DNA from: Spirochaetaceae bacterium
GTDB taxonomy: Bacteria > Spirochaetota > Spirochaetia > Treponematales > Treponemataceae
Direction of reading: 5' to 3'
DNA: 16,077 nucleotides
NCBI GenBank assembly: GCA_031272345.1
Contig: JAISTZ010000167.1
Location: 1-16,077 of the forward strand
A program made the translations under genes and the position numbers. Below the pieces are notes generated by a model. It searched no databases. It was not told the origin of the DNA and saw only the letters and a list, made by a program, of their open reading frames with translations. Below are positions 7,172 to 14,659 of the stretch, piece after piece; position 1 is the first letter of the stretch; the number at the start of each line of letters is the position of its first letter.

Positions 7172-8158
7172 TTATTTTTGTGCCGTGGCCCTTACGCAGG
7201 CGCTGATGAACCGGAGCCGCGAGTCCGGGGTGGAAGAGGACGCCACGCACCCCGGCCCCAGGATGACTCCCCGGCCGTTCTTCCAGGCGGCCTCCACCTG
7301 GGCCTTCACCTCCGCGTCCGTGCCCGTGGTGATGGTCTTGAGGTGACTCAGCCCGCCGATGAGGGCGAGCTTATTGGTGAGGGAGCGGACCTCCGGGATG
7401 GAGGGCCCGTCGTCCTGGTCGTGCCAGTTGACGGCCTGGACCGGGTAGTCGAGCATCTCCCTGATGCGGGTGTTCGCCCCGTGCACGTGGAGGATGTTGA
7501 ACCAGGTCTTGCCCTTGATCGACTCCAGGATGGGCAGGTCGTAGGCGCGGACGAATTCGGCGTGTTCCTCCGGGGTGAGTTTCGTGGTGGACATCTGGGT
7601 GGCAAAGAAGAACCCGTCCGCCCCGCCGGCGACACCGGCGTTGACGTACTGCATGGTGGTCTCGGTGATCACCTCCAGGGCCCGCTTCACCCGTTCCGGG
7701 CATGTGCGGATGTGGTCGATCAACACGGCCTCGGTGGCGAGCTTTGCCGCGGTGGTGAGGGGGCTGAAGGCGGTCTGCACAAAGGGCACCACGCTCTTCC
7801 GCATGGAAAGGCAGAGCCGCTGGGCCTCCAGAATCACCGCGTATTCCCCCTCGGTCCCCTTCCTGGGGGTGATTTTGTCCCAGTCTTCGGGCCTAGTGAC
7901 GACCGCCCCGTGGGGCACCGGCGGGTCCGCGAAGCCGGGGAACACGTCGAGCTCCGCCCCCCAGTCGATGGTGGAGTGCATACCGTAGGGCATGAACTTG
8001 ATGAAGTCCAGGTCGAGCTCCTCCTGGTAATGGATGGAGAGCTCCGCGAGCCGCCGGGGCATCCTGTCCCGGTTGGGGTAGTGCATCCACATGCCGAAGG
8101 GGAGTCTGTCGGTCTCTTTCTGCGCCAGGGCGCTTTCAATTCGTTCCTTGTGTGTCAT
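7172..8158 (-). CDS. URO-D superfamily protein (methyltransferase-like), variant HxH motif
   Basis: The product has 328 residues and resembles the uroporphyrinogen decarboxylase superfamily, which also contains the zinc-dependent methylcobamide:thiol methyltransferases (MtaA/MtbA type). The N-terminal RQAGRY signature of true haem-pathway decarboxylases is missing; the equivalent region reads LPFGMWMHYPNR (19-30). The MtaA-type zinc positions correspond to HVHG (224-227, His-x-His in place of His-x-Cys) and LGPGCVASSSTP (300-311, Cys304). This suggests a metal-dependent reaction on a small substrate, not haem synthesis. The gene starts 15 bases after the stop of a second URO-D-like gene, with AAGGAAG before the ATG. 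The two proteins are clearly related but divergent, so they may form a heterodimer or act in sequence. The substrate is unknown. Confidence 0.85.
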   Translation of the reverse strand: MTHKERIESALAQKETDRLPFGMWMHYPNRDRMPRRLAELSIHYQEELDLDFIKFMPYGMHSTIDWGAELDVFPGFADPPVPHGAVVTRPEDWDKITPRKGTEGEYAVILEAQRLCLSMRKSVVPFVQTAFSPLTTAAKLATEAVLIDHIRTCPERVKRALEVITETTMQYVNAGVAGGADGFFFATQMSTTKLTPEEHAEFVRAYDLPILESIKGKTWFNILHVHGANTRIREMLDYPVQAVNWHDQDDGPSIPEVRSLTNKLALIGGLSHLKTITTGTDAEVKAQVEAAWKNGRGVILGPGCVASSSTPDSRLRFISACVRATAQK

Positions 8159-8173
8159 TGTGGTCTTCCTTGT

Positions 8174-9178
8174 CTAATAATCTTGATACTCCTCCGGGGC
8201 GTTCCGGAGGATCCGTAAATTTTCTTCCAAAGTTTCGGCGATGAGAACCGAGCATCCGGGGCCCAGGAGGAAATGCCGGTCCCCCGCGTCCGTGAGGATG
8301 GTCTTGAGTTCCCCCTTCAGCTCCGCCGGACTCCCCTGGGCCAGAGTCGGCCTGGAGGGGCCCCCGCCCAGAGCTACCCTGTCCCCGGTGAGGGCCCTGG
8401 CTTCCGTGTAGGATGGGTTCCCCTTGAGGGTGGGGTCCCAGTGGACCATGGTGACGGGGTAGTCCGCCATTTCCTTGAGGTGAATCTTGTCCATGCACAG
8501 GTGGAGCATCACGAAGGGGAAGCCCTTCGCGGCGCTTAGGACCTGCTCGTCGTAGGGCCGGGCAAAGGCCTGGTACTCGGCTGCGCCCATGAAGTCGTCG
8601 TTGGCCTGCTTGGTGGCGTAGAAGATGCCGTCGATGCCGGTCTTTCGGAGCTCCGCCACAAAGAGCCGGAAGGTCTCGGCGATCACCTCCATGCCCGCTT
8701 TGAGGCTCTCCCGCTCCTCCCGCAGGTGGCGCAGGAGCGTTCCGGTCGTGTCCCCGGCCATCATGTGGGCGATCATGAGGGGCGAAAACACCGTCATGAT
8801 GCACGGCGTCTTGCCCCCCAGGCCGACCCGTATCCCCTCGGCCGCGTGTATCATGCTCCCCAGGACGCCCTCCCGGGGCTTCTGTATCCTCAGGCGCGTC
8901 CAGTCCTCGGGCCTGGTGACGGGGAGCTTTTCTATGACCGGCCAGTCCCCGGGCCGTCCCGACTGGGTGACCACCGCCCCCCAGTCCTCGAAGTGATAGG
9001 TGTACCGGGCCTGCATCTTCATGTAGTCCCAGTCGTAGTGTTCCTGGAAATCGAGCATGGAGCTCACGAATCCGTCCACGGTCACTTCCTTGTTAAAAAA
9101 GTGACCCCAGGCGCTCACGGGAACGCGGTCGAGTTTTTTTCCTGTCAGGGCCGCTTCGACCCGTTCTCTTTTGTCCAT
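8174..9178 (-). CDS. URO-D superfamily protein (methyltransferase-like), HxC...C motif
   Basis: The product has 334 residues in the URO-D superfamily, related to its downstream neighbour: ERVEAALTGKKLDRVPVSAWGH at the N-terminus matches ERIESALAQKETDRLPFGMWMH in part, and both share VTRPEDW. The zinc pattern of MtaA-like methyltransferases is intact, with LHLCMD (225-230: His226, Cys228) and LGPGCSVLIAETLEENL (305-321: Cys309). The RQAGRY motif of haem-synthesis enzymes is absent. No corrinoid protein or corrinoid activase is encoded in the window, so methyl transfer is only a family-based inference. AGGAGGA precedes the ATG, nine bases after the TRAP permease stop, so the gene is co-transcribed with the TAXI transporter. 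Confidence 0.86.
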   Translation of the reverse strand: MDKRERVEAALTGKKLDRVPVSAWGHFFNKEVTVDGFVSSMLDFQEHYDWDYMKMQARYTYHFEDWGAVVTQSGRPGDWPVIEKLPVTRPEDWTRLRIQKPREGVLGSMIHAAEGIRVGLGGKTPCIMTVFSPLMIAHMMAGDTTGTLLRHLREERESLKAGMEVIAETFRLFVAELRKTGIDGIFYATKQANDDFMGAAEYQAFARPYDEQVLSAAKGFPFVMLHLCMDKIHLKEMADYPVTMVHWDPTLKGNPSYTEARALTGDRVALGGGPSRPTLAQGSPAELKGELKTILTDAGDRHFLLGPGCSVLIAETLEENLRILRNAPEEYQDY

Positions 9179-9187
9179 CGGTTCCTC

Positions 9188-11083
9188 CTATTGCTGCGCT
9201 ATGGCGAGCCGCCGGGCCTTCCGCCACTGCCACAGGCATATCAACGCGATAGCTCCGGTACCCGCGACCAGGGACGCGGAATTCGGGATGATCGGGAAGG
9301 GTATGACGATCGCCAGGATTCCCATGAGAATCCGCTCCACAATGCCCATGTGGGTGAAGAGCCAGCCCTCGGCGGCGTAGGCCACGAAGACCACCCCCTC
9401 CAGGGCGACTATCAGGCACACGATGACGTTGAGGGCGCCCCCTTGCAGGAGGACTCCGTTGTTGAAGAAGAACAGGTAGGGCACGATGTACCCCACGATG
9501 GCCAGCCTGCACGACAGGAACGCCGTAGCCATGGGCTTTCCCCCCGCGAGGGACGCCCCCGCGTAGGCCGCCATCGCTATCGGCGGAGTCACCGTGGCGA
9601 GGATGGCGAAGTAGAACACGAACATGTGGACCGCCAGGATTTCGCCCCCGAGCTCCAGCAGAATCGGGCCGCCGATCGCTATGGTGAGCACGTAGGACGC
9701 GGTGGTGGGGAGGCCCATCCCCATGACGATGCACGCCGCCATGGTGAGGAGCAGGGCCACCAGGAGCCGCCCGTGGGCAAAGTCCACGACCATGGCCGTG
9801 AAGTTCAGCCCCAGGCCCGTGGCGGAGATGATGCACACGATGAGTCCCGCGGCGGCGCAGGATACGGCGATCATGACGATGCTCTTGCCGCCGTCGATCA
9901 GGGTTTCGATGAAGCGCCTGGGGGTCATCCGGGTTTCCTTTTTGAACATGCTGACCGCGATGCAGGCGAAGATCGCCACCAGGGCCGACCTGGTGGGGGA
10001 ATAGCCGTTCACCAGGAACACGGTCAAAATCACGATGGGGAGCAGCAGGTAGGAATCCCGCGCCAGGGACTTCCAACTGACCGTGCCCATGCCCTCCACC
10101 GCCTGGGGGGTGAGTCCCATCTTTTTTGCCTCGAAGTGCACGGAGAGGAACACGGACAGGTAGTAGAAGAAGGCCGTGGGAATCGCCGCGATGCAGATGG
10201 TGATGTAGGGAATCTGGGTTATCTGGGCCATGATGAAGACCGCGGCCCCCATGACCGGCGGAACGAGGCCCCCGCCGGTGGAAGCCGCCGCCTCCACCGC
10301 CCCGGCGAATTCCTTCCGGTAGCCCAGCTTCTTCATCATGGGGATGGTGAAGATGCCCGTGGCAAAGACATTCGCCGTGGCGGAGCCGCTGATGCTGCCG
10401 AAGAATCCGCTGGAAATCACCGCCACCTTGGCGGGGCCCCCGGCGCTTTTTCCGGCAATCCTGAAGGCCAGGTCGATGAAATACTGCCCCAGGCCCACCT
10501 TGTTGATGAAGGCCCCCAGGATGACGAACATGGCCACGAACACCGCGGACGTGCCCGTGATGTACCCGTAGATGCCCGCCTCCGTAAGGAGATAGCAGGC
10601 CTCGATGATGCGCTCCAGCCTGAGCCGGCGGTGGCCGAGGATTCCGGGGAAATACTGCCCGAAGACGAGCTCCACCAGGGCGATCACCATGAAGATGGCC
10701 AGGGCCGGGGCCGAGGCCCTGCGGACCGCCTCTATCAGGGTGAGCACGATGACGAACCCCAGGACGATCTGCACCGTGGTGAGGTGGGTGGTGTATTCCC
10801 ACCGGGCGTTCAACACCTTGCGGAACAGGACCACGTACAGGGACGGCAGGGCGGACAACACCGCCAGGACCCAGTCGTACCAGGGGACGGGCCTGTCCTT
10901 GAGGGATTCCACGGCGGGGAACAGGAGAAACGCCAGGGGAATGGCGAAGAGCAGGTGGACCCCCCGCTGCACCCGGCTCTCAAAAATACCCAAGAGGCCC
11001 GTGGAAAGGTGAAACACCGCAAGTGAAAGGGCCAGGACAACGATTACCCACTGGGTGAATCCCTTCGTAGCTCTCATCGTCAT
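9188..11083 (-). CDS. TRAP-TAXI transporter fused permease subunit
   Basis: The product has 631 residues and is highly hydrophobic. It joins a DctQ-like N-terminal part (about 1-140, several helices) to a DctM-like part, the single-chain arrangement typical of TAXI-type TRAP permeases. Signatures include SGFFGSISGSATANVFATG (225-243), STGGGLVPPVMGAAVFIMA (268-286) and a second pseudo-repeat, MGMGLPTTASYVLTIAIGGP, near 455-475. It should couple sodium or proton flow to uptake of the ligand delivered by the TAXI receptor encoded just upstream. GGAG lies nine bases before the ATG at 11083; an in-frame ATG six bases later is an alternative. A 53-base gap with a hairpin separates it from the receptor gene. 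Substrates known for the family include glutamate and other carboxylates, but none can be assigned here. Confidence 0.94.
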   Translation of the reverse strand: MTMRATKGFTQWVIVVLALSLAVFHLSTGLLGIFESRVQRGVHLLFAIPLAFLLFPAVESLKDRPVPWYDWVLAVLSALPSLYVVLFRKVLNARWEYTTHLTTVQIVLGFVIVLTLIEAVRRASAPALAIFMVIALVELVFGQYFPGILGHRRLRLERIIEACYLLTEAGIYGYITGTSAVFVAMFVILGAFINKVGLGQYFIDLAFRIAGKSAGGPAKVAVISSGFFGSISGSATANVFATGIFTIPMMKKLGYRKEFAGAVEAAASTGGGLVPPVMGAAVFIMAQITQIPYITICIAAIPTAFFYYLSVFLSVHFEAKKMGLTPQAVEGMGTVSWKSLARDSYLLLPIVILTVFLVNGYSPTRSALVAIFACIAVSMFKKETRMTPRRFIETLIDGGKSIVMIAVSCAAAGLIVCIISATGLGLNFTAMVVDFAHGRLLVALLLTMAACIVMGMGLPTTASYVLTIAIGGPILLELGGEILAVHMFVFYFAILATVTPPIAMAAYAGASLAGGKPMATAFLSCRLAIVGYIVPYLFFFNNGVLLQGGALNVIVCLIVALEGVVFVAYAAEGWLFTHMGIVERILMGILAIVIPFPIIPNSASLVAGTGAIALICLWQWRKARRLAIAQQ

Positions 11084-11102
11084 AGTGTGCGCTCCAGGAA
11101 GA

Positions 11103-11130
11103 GGCGCCCCCGTGGAGGACAGGGGACGCC
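11103..11130 (-). other. Intercistronic hairpin between TAXI receptor and permease genes
   Basis: In the minus-strand RNA, GGCGUCCCC pairs with GGGGGCGCC (one G-U wobble) around a 10-base loop. The plus-strand version would carry a C/A mismatch, so the fold suits the transcribed strand. No U-run follows. Such elements often protect the upstream binding-protein message, giving more receptor than permease. Confidence 0.5.
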
Positions 11131-11136
11131 GGGAGG

Positions 11137-12153
11137 TTATTTTATATAACCCTTTTCTCTATAATACCGCTCCGCCCCCGGGTGAAGGGGAATAGGCATA
11201 TCCTTCCAGGGCTCGTTAGCCATGAAGCCCGACAGACCCTTGTCGATGTTGGCGAGACGCTCGGGGTTTTCGCAGATGATCTTGGTGATGGTGTACACGA
11301 CCTCGTCGTCCAGACTCTTGTTGCACATGGCCATGGTTCCCGTGGTGATCGTGGGGACGTCCTCGGTGAGGATGCTGGGGTACATTTCCTTTTTGATGGT
11401 CGCAAGGCCGTAGCCCTGGGCGCGCATGGTTTGCCGCAGGTCCTCAGGCAGGGCGACCAGGTTGATGGGCCGGGCCGCCGCACATTCCTGTACCACCGAC
11501 GTGGGCGGGATGATGTTGACCCCGGTGAAGTCGATGTGCCGGTCCCCGAAGTTGGCGGTGATCGCGCTGTAGGCGTTGAAGTCGAACTTGGCGCCCTTCT
11601 TTTCCCATTCCTCGTAGCTGGTGTTGAGGTAGAATTTCATGATCTTGGCGAACACGTCCTCCCCGCTGGAGCCCTTCTGGGTTACGTCCATGCGGAGCTT
11701 GGGATACTTCACCAGGTCGTCGAAGGTTTTGACCCCCGTGCTCTGGGCCGCCACCAGGTGATAGTAGTTGGAGCTGAACCCGTTGGCGATGCCCCGGAGA
11801 TCCTCGTATTTTTTCTCGAAGGGCGCCCTGCCCTGGGCCGCGTCCATGACGAGATTCGGCATACCGAAGCCCAGTTCCGATTCCCCCTCCCCCACGGTGA
11901 TGCAGTTCATGACGCCCCCGCCGGGGACGACGGTGATTTGGATGTGGGGGGCCTGCTCGGCGATGAGCTTTGAGAGCCCCGCGTTGATGATGTACCAGCC
12001 GCCGTTTTCGTTCCCCGAGACCCATTGCAGCATGACCCGCTTGGGCTCGCTTTTTGCCGGAGCGCCGGCCGCATCCCCGCCTTTCTTAGAACAGCCCGCC
12101 AGAAGCACAAGGGCCGCCAGAAGCGCTGTAAACGTCAAAATTGACTTTTTCAT
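11137..12153 (-). CDS. TAXI-family TRAP transporter solute receptor (lipoprotein)
   Basis: The product has 338 residues. The signal peptide ends in the lipobox LLAGC (17-21), so the receptor should be lipid-anchored in the periplasmic space, followed by a Lys/Gly/Ala linker. The mature part has TAXI-family features: WVSGNENGGWYIINAGLSKLI near the N-terminus, ITVVPGGGVMNCITVGEGESELGFG with the typical GG...N...V..GE.DLG pattern, and GSSGED in the middle. The partner permease follows directly. AGGAGGT precedes the ATG. This is the first gene of the seven-gene minus-strand operon and has its own strong promoter at 12187-12215. Confidence 0.95.
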   Translation of the reverse strand: MKKSILTFTALLAALVLLAGCSKKGGDAAGAPAKSEPKRVMLQWVSGNENGGWYIINAGLSKLIAEQAPHIQITVVPGGGVMNCITVGEGESELGFGMPNLVMDAAQGRAPFEKKYEDLRGIANGFSSNYYHLVAAQSTGVKTFDDLVKYPKLRMDVTQKGSSGEDVFAKIMKFYLNTSYEEWEKKGAKFDFNAYSAITANFGDRHIDFTGVNIIPPTSVVQECAAARPINLVALPEDLRQTMRAQGYGLATIKKEMYPSILTEDVPTITTGTMAMCNKSLDDEVVYTITKIICENPERLANIDKGLSGFMANEPWKDMPIPLHPGAERYYREKGYIK

Positions 12154-12186
12154 ACATACCTCCTAAAAGATTTTAAAACCAGGCAT

Positions 12187-12215
12187 ATCATACAGGACGC
12201 ACTGCAAAAAGTCAA
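12187..12215 (-). promoter_or_regulatory. Promoter of the TRAP/URO-D operon
   Basis: On the minus strand TTGACT (12210-12215) and TATGAT (12187-12192) are 17 bases apart. Initiation near 12180 would give a leader of about 27 bases with AGGAGGT before the ATG at 12153. An AT-rich block directly upstream could serve as an UP element. Confidence 0.78.
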
Positions 12216-12216
12216 G

Positions 12217-12274
12217 TAAATTTATTAAAAATTTTTATTTTTTATTAAAAATTTTGAAAAATTCAAATTTTTTG
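12217..12274. promoter_or_regulatory. AT-rich shared control region between divergent promoters, probable operator
   Basis: This segment lies between two outward-facing -35 boxes and is almost pure A/T. It contains a 15-base direct repeat, TTTATTAAAAATTTT, at 12221-12235 and 12241-12255; the copies start 20 bases apart, about two helical turns. It also has an inverted repeat, TTTGAA (12253-12258) and TTCAAA (12262-12267). Binding of the adjacent YheO-type regulator here is inference. Confidence 0.5.
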
Positions 12275-12303
12275 TTGACAAAAGACGCAAACCGCCGTAC
12301 ACT
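12275..12303 (+). promoter_or_regulatory. Promoter of the regulator-ridA-desulfidase operon
   Basis: TTGACA (12275-12280), a 17-base spacer and TACACT (12298-12303) precede the ATG at 12317. Transcription starting about seven bases after the -10 would leave a leader of only about 6-7 bases with no Shine-Dalgarno. Confidence 0.75.
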
Positions 12304-12316
12304 ATCCTTGACGTTT

Positions 12317-12994
12317 ATGACGACAAAAAACCGGACCCCGTCTCCCCTGTCCCAAAAGGACAGGCAGACCCTGGAATCAATCAAGACCGTCGCCGAGGGA
12401 ATCGCCGCTTTTTTCGGCGAAAACTGCGAGGTGGTGCTCCACACCTTCGAGAATCTCGACCGTTCGGCCATTCACATCGTGAACGGCCACGTTACGGGCC
12501 GCAAGATCGGCGCGCCCATCACCGACCTGGGGATGAAGCTCTTCACCCAGGCCTGCGACGACCACAGGGACGTAACCGAGACCTACTACTCCACCACCGC
12601 GGACGGCAAGCTGCTGCGGTCAACCTCGGTGGTCATACGGAACGGCGGCAAAAAGCCCATCGGTATGCTCTGCATCAACTTCAACATGAACGCCCCCCTG
12701 GTTGACGTGCTGGGCATCTTCAACAGGCCCAACGGGGCCGAGGGGTCCCGGCCGGTGGAGTCCTTCGTGAGCAACGTGGAGGAGCTCATCGAGCTGTCCC
12801 TGGGGGAGGCCCTCACCGAGGTGAACGCCCGGAACGGCATCCCCAACGCGGAAAAAAACAAGGCCATCGTGGGGGAGCTCGCGGAAAAGGGTATCTTCGA
12901 CATCCGGGGGGCCATAGACGTGGTGGCCCGGAAACTCTGTGTTTCCAGGTACACCATTTACAACTACATTCGGGAATTCAAATTTTCTTCATAA
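12317..12994 (+). CDS. YheO/DauR-type transcriptional regulator (PAS-like sensor plus C-terminal HTH)
   Basis: From the ATG at 12317 the product has 225 residues. Residues about 15-130 match the YheO-like PAS family (PF08348), with IAAFFGENCEVVLHTFENL, HVTGRKIGAPITDLGM, and RSTSVVIRNGGKKPIGMLCINFN near the end. Residues about 180-222 form the C-terminal helix-turn-helix of this family (PF13309-like), with recognition-helix region VVARKLCVSRYTIYNYIREF. Relatives include DauR, a regulator of D-arginine use, so a small amino-acid-like effector is plausible. The reading frame stays open to 12254, but that would begin upstream of the promoter. The gene heads an operon with ridA and the desulfidase gene and is divergent from the transporter operon, which makes it the obvious regulator of both. 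Confidence 0.9.
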   Translation: MTTKNRTPSPLSQKDRQTLESIKTVAEGIAAFFGENCEVVLHTFENLDRSAIHIVNGHVTGRKIGAPITDLGMKLFTQACDDHRDVTETYYSTTADGKLLRSTSVVIRNGGKKPIGMLCINFNMNAPLVDVLGIFNRPNGAEGSRPVESFVSNVEELIELSLGEALTEVNARNGIPNAEKNKAIVGELAEKGIFDIRGAIDVVARKLCVSRYTIYNYIREFKFSS

Positions 12995-13007
12995 GCAGGA
13001 GGTTTTT

Positions 13008-13394
13008 ATGAAGCAAGCTATAAACAGTCCCCAGGCCCCCGCCGCCATCGGGCCCTATTCACAGGCGATTGCGGCGGGAGGTTTTTTGTATGTGTCCGGG
13101 CAGCTCCCGGTGGACGGCGCAAGCGGGGGGATTCCCCCTTCAATAGAAGAGCAGACAAAAAACAGTCTGGCCAATATCGACGCCATTTTAAAACACGCCG
13201 GATACGCCCGGAACGACGTGGTGAAGGTGACGGTGTTCCTGGCGGACATGGGGGACTTCGCCGCCATGAATAGGGTCTACGGGGAATTCTTCGAGGGCTG
13301 CGTGTACCCCGCCAGGGCCGCGTTCCAGGTTGCCCGTCTTCCCAAGGACGCCCTCGTGGAAATCGAAGCGGTCGCCTTTAAGGGGGGCGCATAG
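13008..13394 (+). CDS. ridA: RidA family (YjgF/YER057c/UK114) reactive enamine/imine deaminase
   Basis: The product has 128 residues, full length for the family, and acts as a trimer in the cytoplasm in characterised members. Signatures are intact: IGPYSQA (14-20), LYVSGQLP (27-34), and the C-terminal YPARAAFQVARLPKDALVEIEAVA (100-123) with the active-site Arg103 and Glu118/Glu120. RidA proteins with this arginine hydrolyse 2-aminoacrylate and related imines to keto acids and ammonia. The next gene encodes a cysteine desulfidase-family enzyme, whose chemistry gives that same intermediate, so the pairing is coherent. AGGAGGT lies just before the ATG, 13 bases after the regulator stop. The desulfidase gene begins 2 bases after its own stop. 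Confidence 0.95.
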   Translation: MKQAINSPQAPAAIGPYSQAIAAGGFLYVSGQLPVDGASGGIPPSIEEQTKNSLANIDAILKHAGYARNDVVKVTVFLADMGDFAAMNRVYGEFFEGCVYPARAAFQVARLPKDALVEIEAVAFKGGA

Positions 13395-13396
13395 CC

Positions 13397-14653
13397 ATGG
13401 GGAACAACGACGATTTCCTCCTTGACCAGATCAAAAAGTCCATCCAGATAGCCACGGGGTGCACCGAGCCGGTCGCCATCGCCCTGAACGCGGCGGTTGC
13501 CCGCAAGAACACCCCGGGCAACATCACAGGCGCGGCAATCAGCATGGACGAGGGGCTCCTCAAGAACGCCCTCCACGTGGGGATTCCCGGTGTGCAGGGC
13601 CGGGGGATCGAGCTGTGCGCGGCCCTGGGCTTTGTTGCGGGGAACCCTGACGACGGGATGGACATCTTTTCCCACATCGCCCCCTCGGACGAAGAAACGG
13701 CCCGGCTCCTTGTGCCCCTCATCACGGTGTCCATCAAGAAGGACTGCACGGACCTGTACATCGAGACGACCCTCACCACGGACCAGGGGTGCACCAGGGT
13801 CATCACCTACAAAAACCACGACAACATCGCCTCGGTGGAGCATCCGCCCTTTTCGGACTTTGTCCAGGAAGAAAACCCCGACGCGGCCCGGATGCGGACC
13901 TTCTCCCTGGAGGACCTGCGGGAATTCGCGGACCGGGTTCCCATCGACAAAATCCGCTTCCTCAAGGACGGGGTGGACGTCAACCGGAGGATCGCCGCCA
14001 AAGGCATGGAGATGGGCTTCGGCAGGTCCCTGTCCCGGTTGAGCAAGTACACCCTGTGGGGGGACTCCCTCCTTCCCTACGTGCAGGAACTCACCGGGGC
14101 GGCCTCCTTTGCCCGCATGAGCGGGGTGCAGATGCCCGTGATGATCGCCACGGGAAGCGGGAACCAGGGAATCACATTGTTCCTGACGGTGGCGGCGGCT
14201 GCGGACAAGATCAAGGTGGGCGAAGAAAAGCTGCTTAGGGGTCTCGCGTTAGCCCTCTGCGTGAACCTCCTCGCCAAGTCCTACCTGGGCACCCTTGCGC
14301 CCCTGTGCGCCTGCGGGGTCGCCTCCGGGCTGGGAGCGGCGGTGGGAATCGTGTACCTCCAGGACGGCACGACGGCCCAGATGGCGGGCACGGTGCGCAG
14401 CATGATCGGCGGGCTCACGGGCATGATCTGCGACGGCGCAAAGGAGGGCTGCGCGAACAAGGTGGCCATTTCGGCAACCTACGCGGCCCTCTCGGCCATG
14501 ACCGCCGTGTCGGACTTTTCGATTTCCGGGGACAACGGCATCCTCTCGGAGGACATCCGCAACGTGTTTGAAAACCTGGAGTACCTTGCCAAGGAGGGGA
14601 TGAAAAACACCAACGAGGCGATTCTGCACATCATGGGGTCGGGAAAGAACTGA
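13397..14653 (+). CDS. cyuA: L-cysteine desulfidase / serine dehydratase alpha family protein (CyuA/YhaM, UPF0597)
   Basis: The product has 418 residues, usual for the family. Known members convert L-cysteine and water to pyruvate, ammonia and hydrogen sulfide with an oxygen-sensitive iron-sulfur cluster instead of PLP. The expected features are present: GCTEPVAIAL (21-30, Cys22), ATGSGNQGI (251-259), APLCACGVASG (301-311, Cys304/Cys306) and MICDGAKEGCANKVAISA (343-360, Cys345/Cys352). Three or more of these cysteines are candidate cluster ligands. The ATG follows the ridA stop by two bases, with an AAGGGGGG ribosome-binding run inside the end of ridA. True substrate specificity (cysteine, serine or another beta-substituted amino acid) cannot be decided from the sequence. 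Confidence 0.93.
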   Translation: MGNNDDFLLDQIKKSIQIATGCTEPVAIALNAAVARKNTPGNITGAAISMDEGLLKNALHVGIPGVQGRGIELCAALGFVAGNPDDGMDIFSHIAPSDEETARLLVPLITVSIKKDCTDLYIETTLTTDQGCTRVITYKNHDNIASVEHPPFSDFVQEENPDAARMRTFSLEDLREFADRVPIDKIRFLKDGVDVNRRIAAKGMEMGFGRSLSRLSKYTLWGDSLLPYVQELTGAASFARMSGVQMPVMIATGSGNQGITLFLTVAAAADKIKVGEEKLLRGLALALCVNLLAKSYLGTLAPLCACGVASGLGAAVGIVYLQDGTTAQMAGTVRSMIGGLTGMICDGAKEGCANKVAISATYAALSAMTAVSDFSISGDNGILSEDIRNVFENLEYLAKEGMKNTNEAILHIMGSGKN

Positions 14654-14659
14654 AATGCC

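Noticed and set aside
7172..9178. Haem biosynthesis gene hemE in duplicate
   Set aside because: The N-terminal arginine motif of true uroporphyrinogen decarboxylase is missing, metal-site cysteine and histidine motifs are present, and the neighbours are transporters rather than haem genes.
9093..10802. 569-codon minus-strand frame over the TRAP permease
   Set aside because: It is a shifted frame of the permease gene with low-complexity Gly/Arg/His/Pro composition and no domain.
8726..11026. Very long plus-strand open frame (766 codons) rich in His, Gly, Asp and Arg
   Set aside because: It lies antisense to the fused TRAP permease and a URO-D gene, both of which have clear family motifs and ribosome-binding sites. 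The composition is that expected from the complement of GC-rich membrane-protein codons.
12254..12316. Longer start of the YheO-type regulator
   Set aside because: It would begin with TTG upstream of a strong -35/-10 pair and encode the promoter itself.
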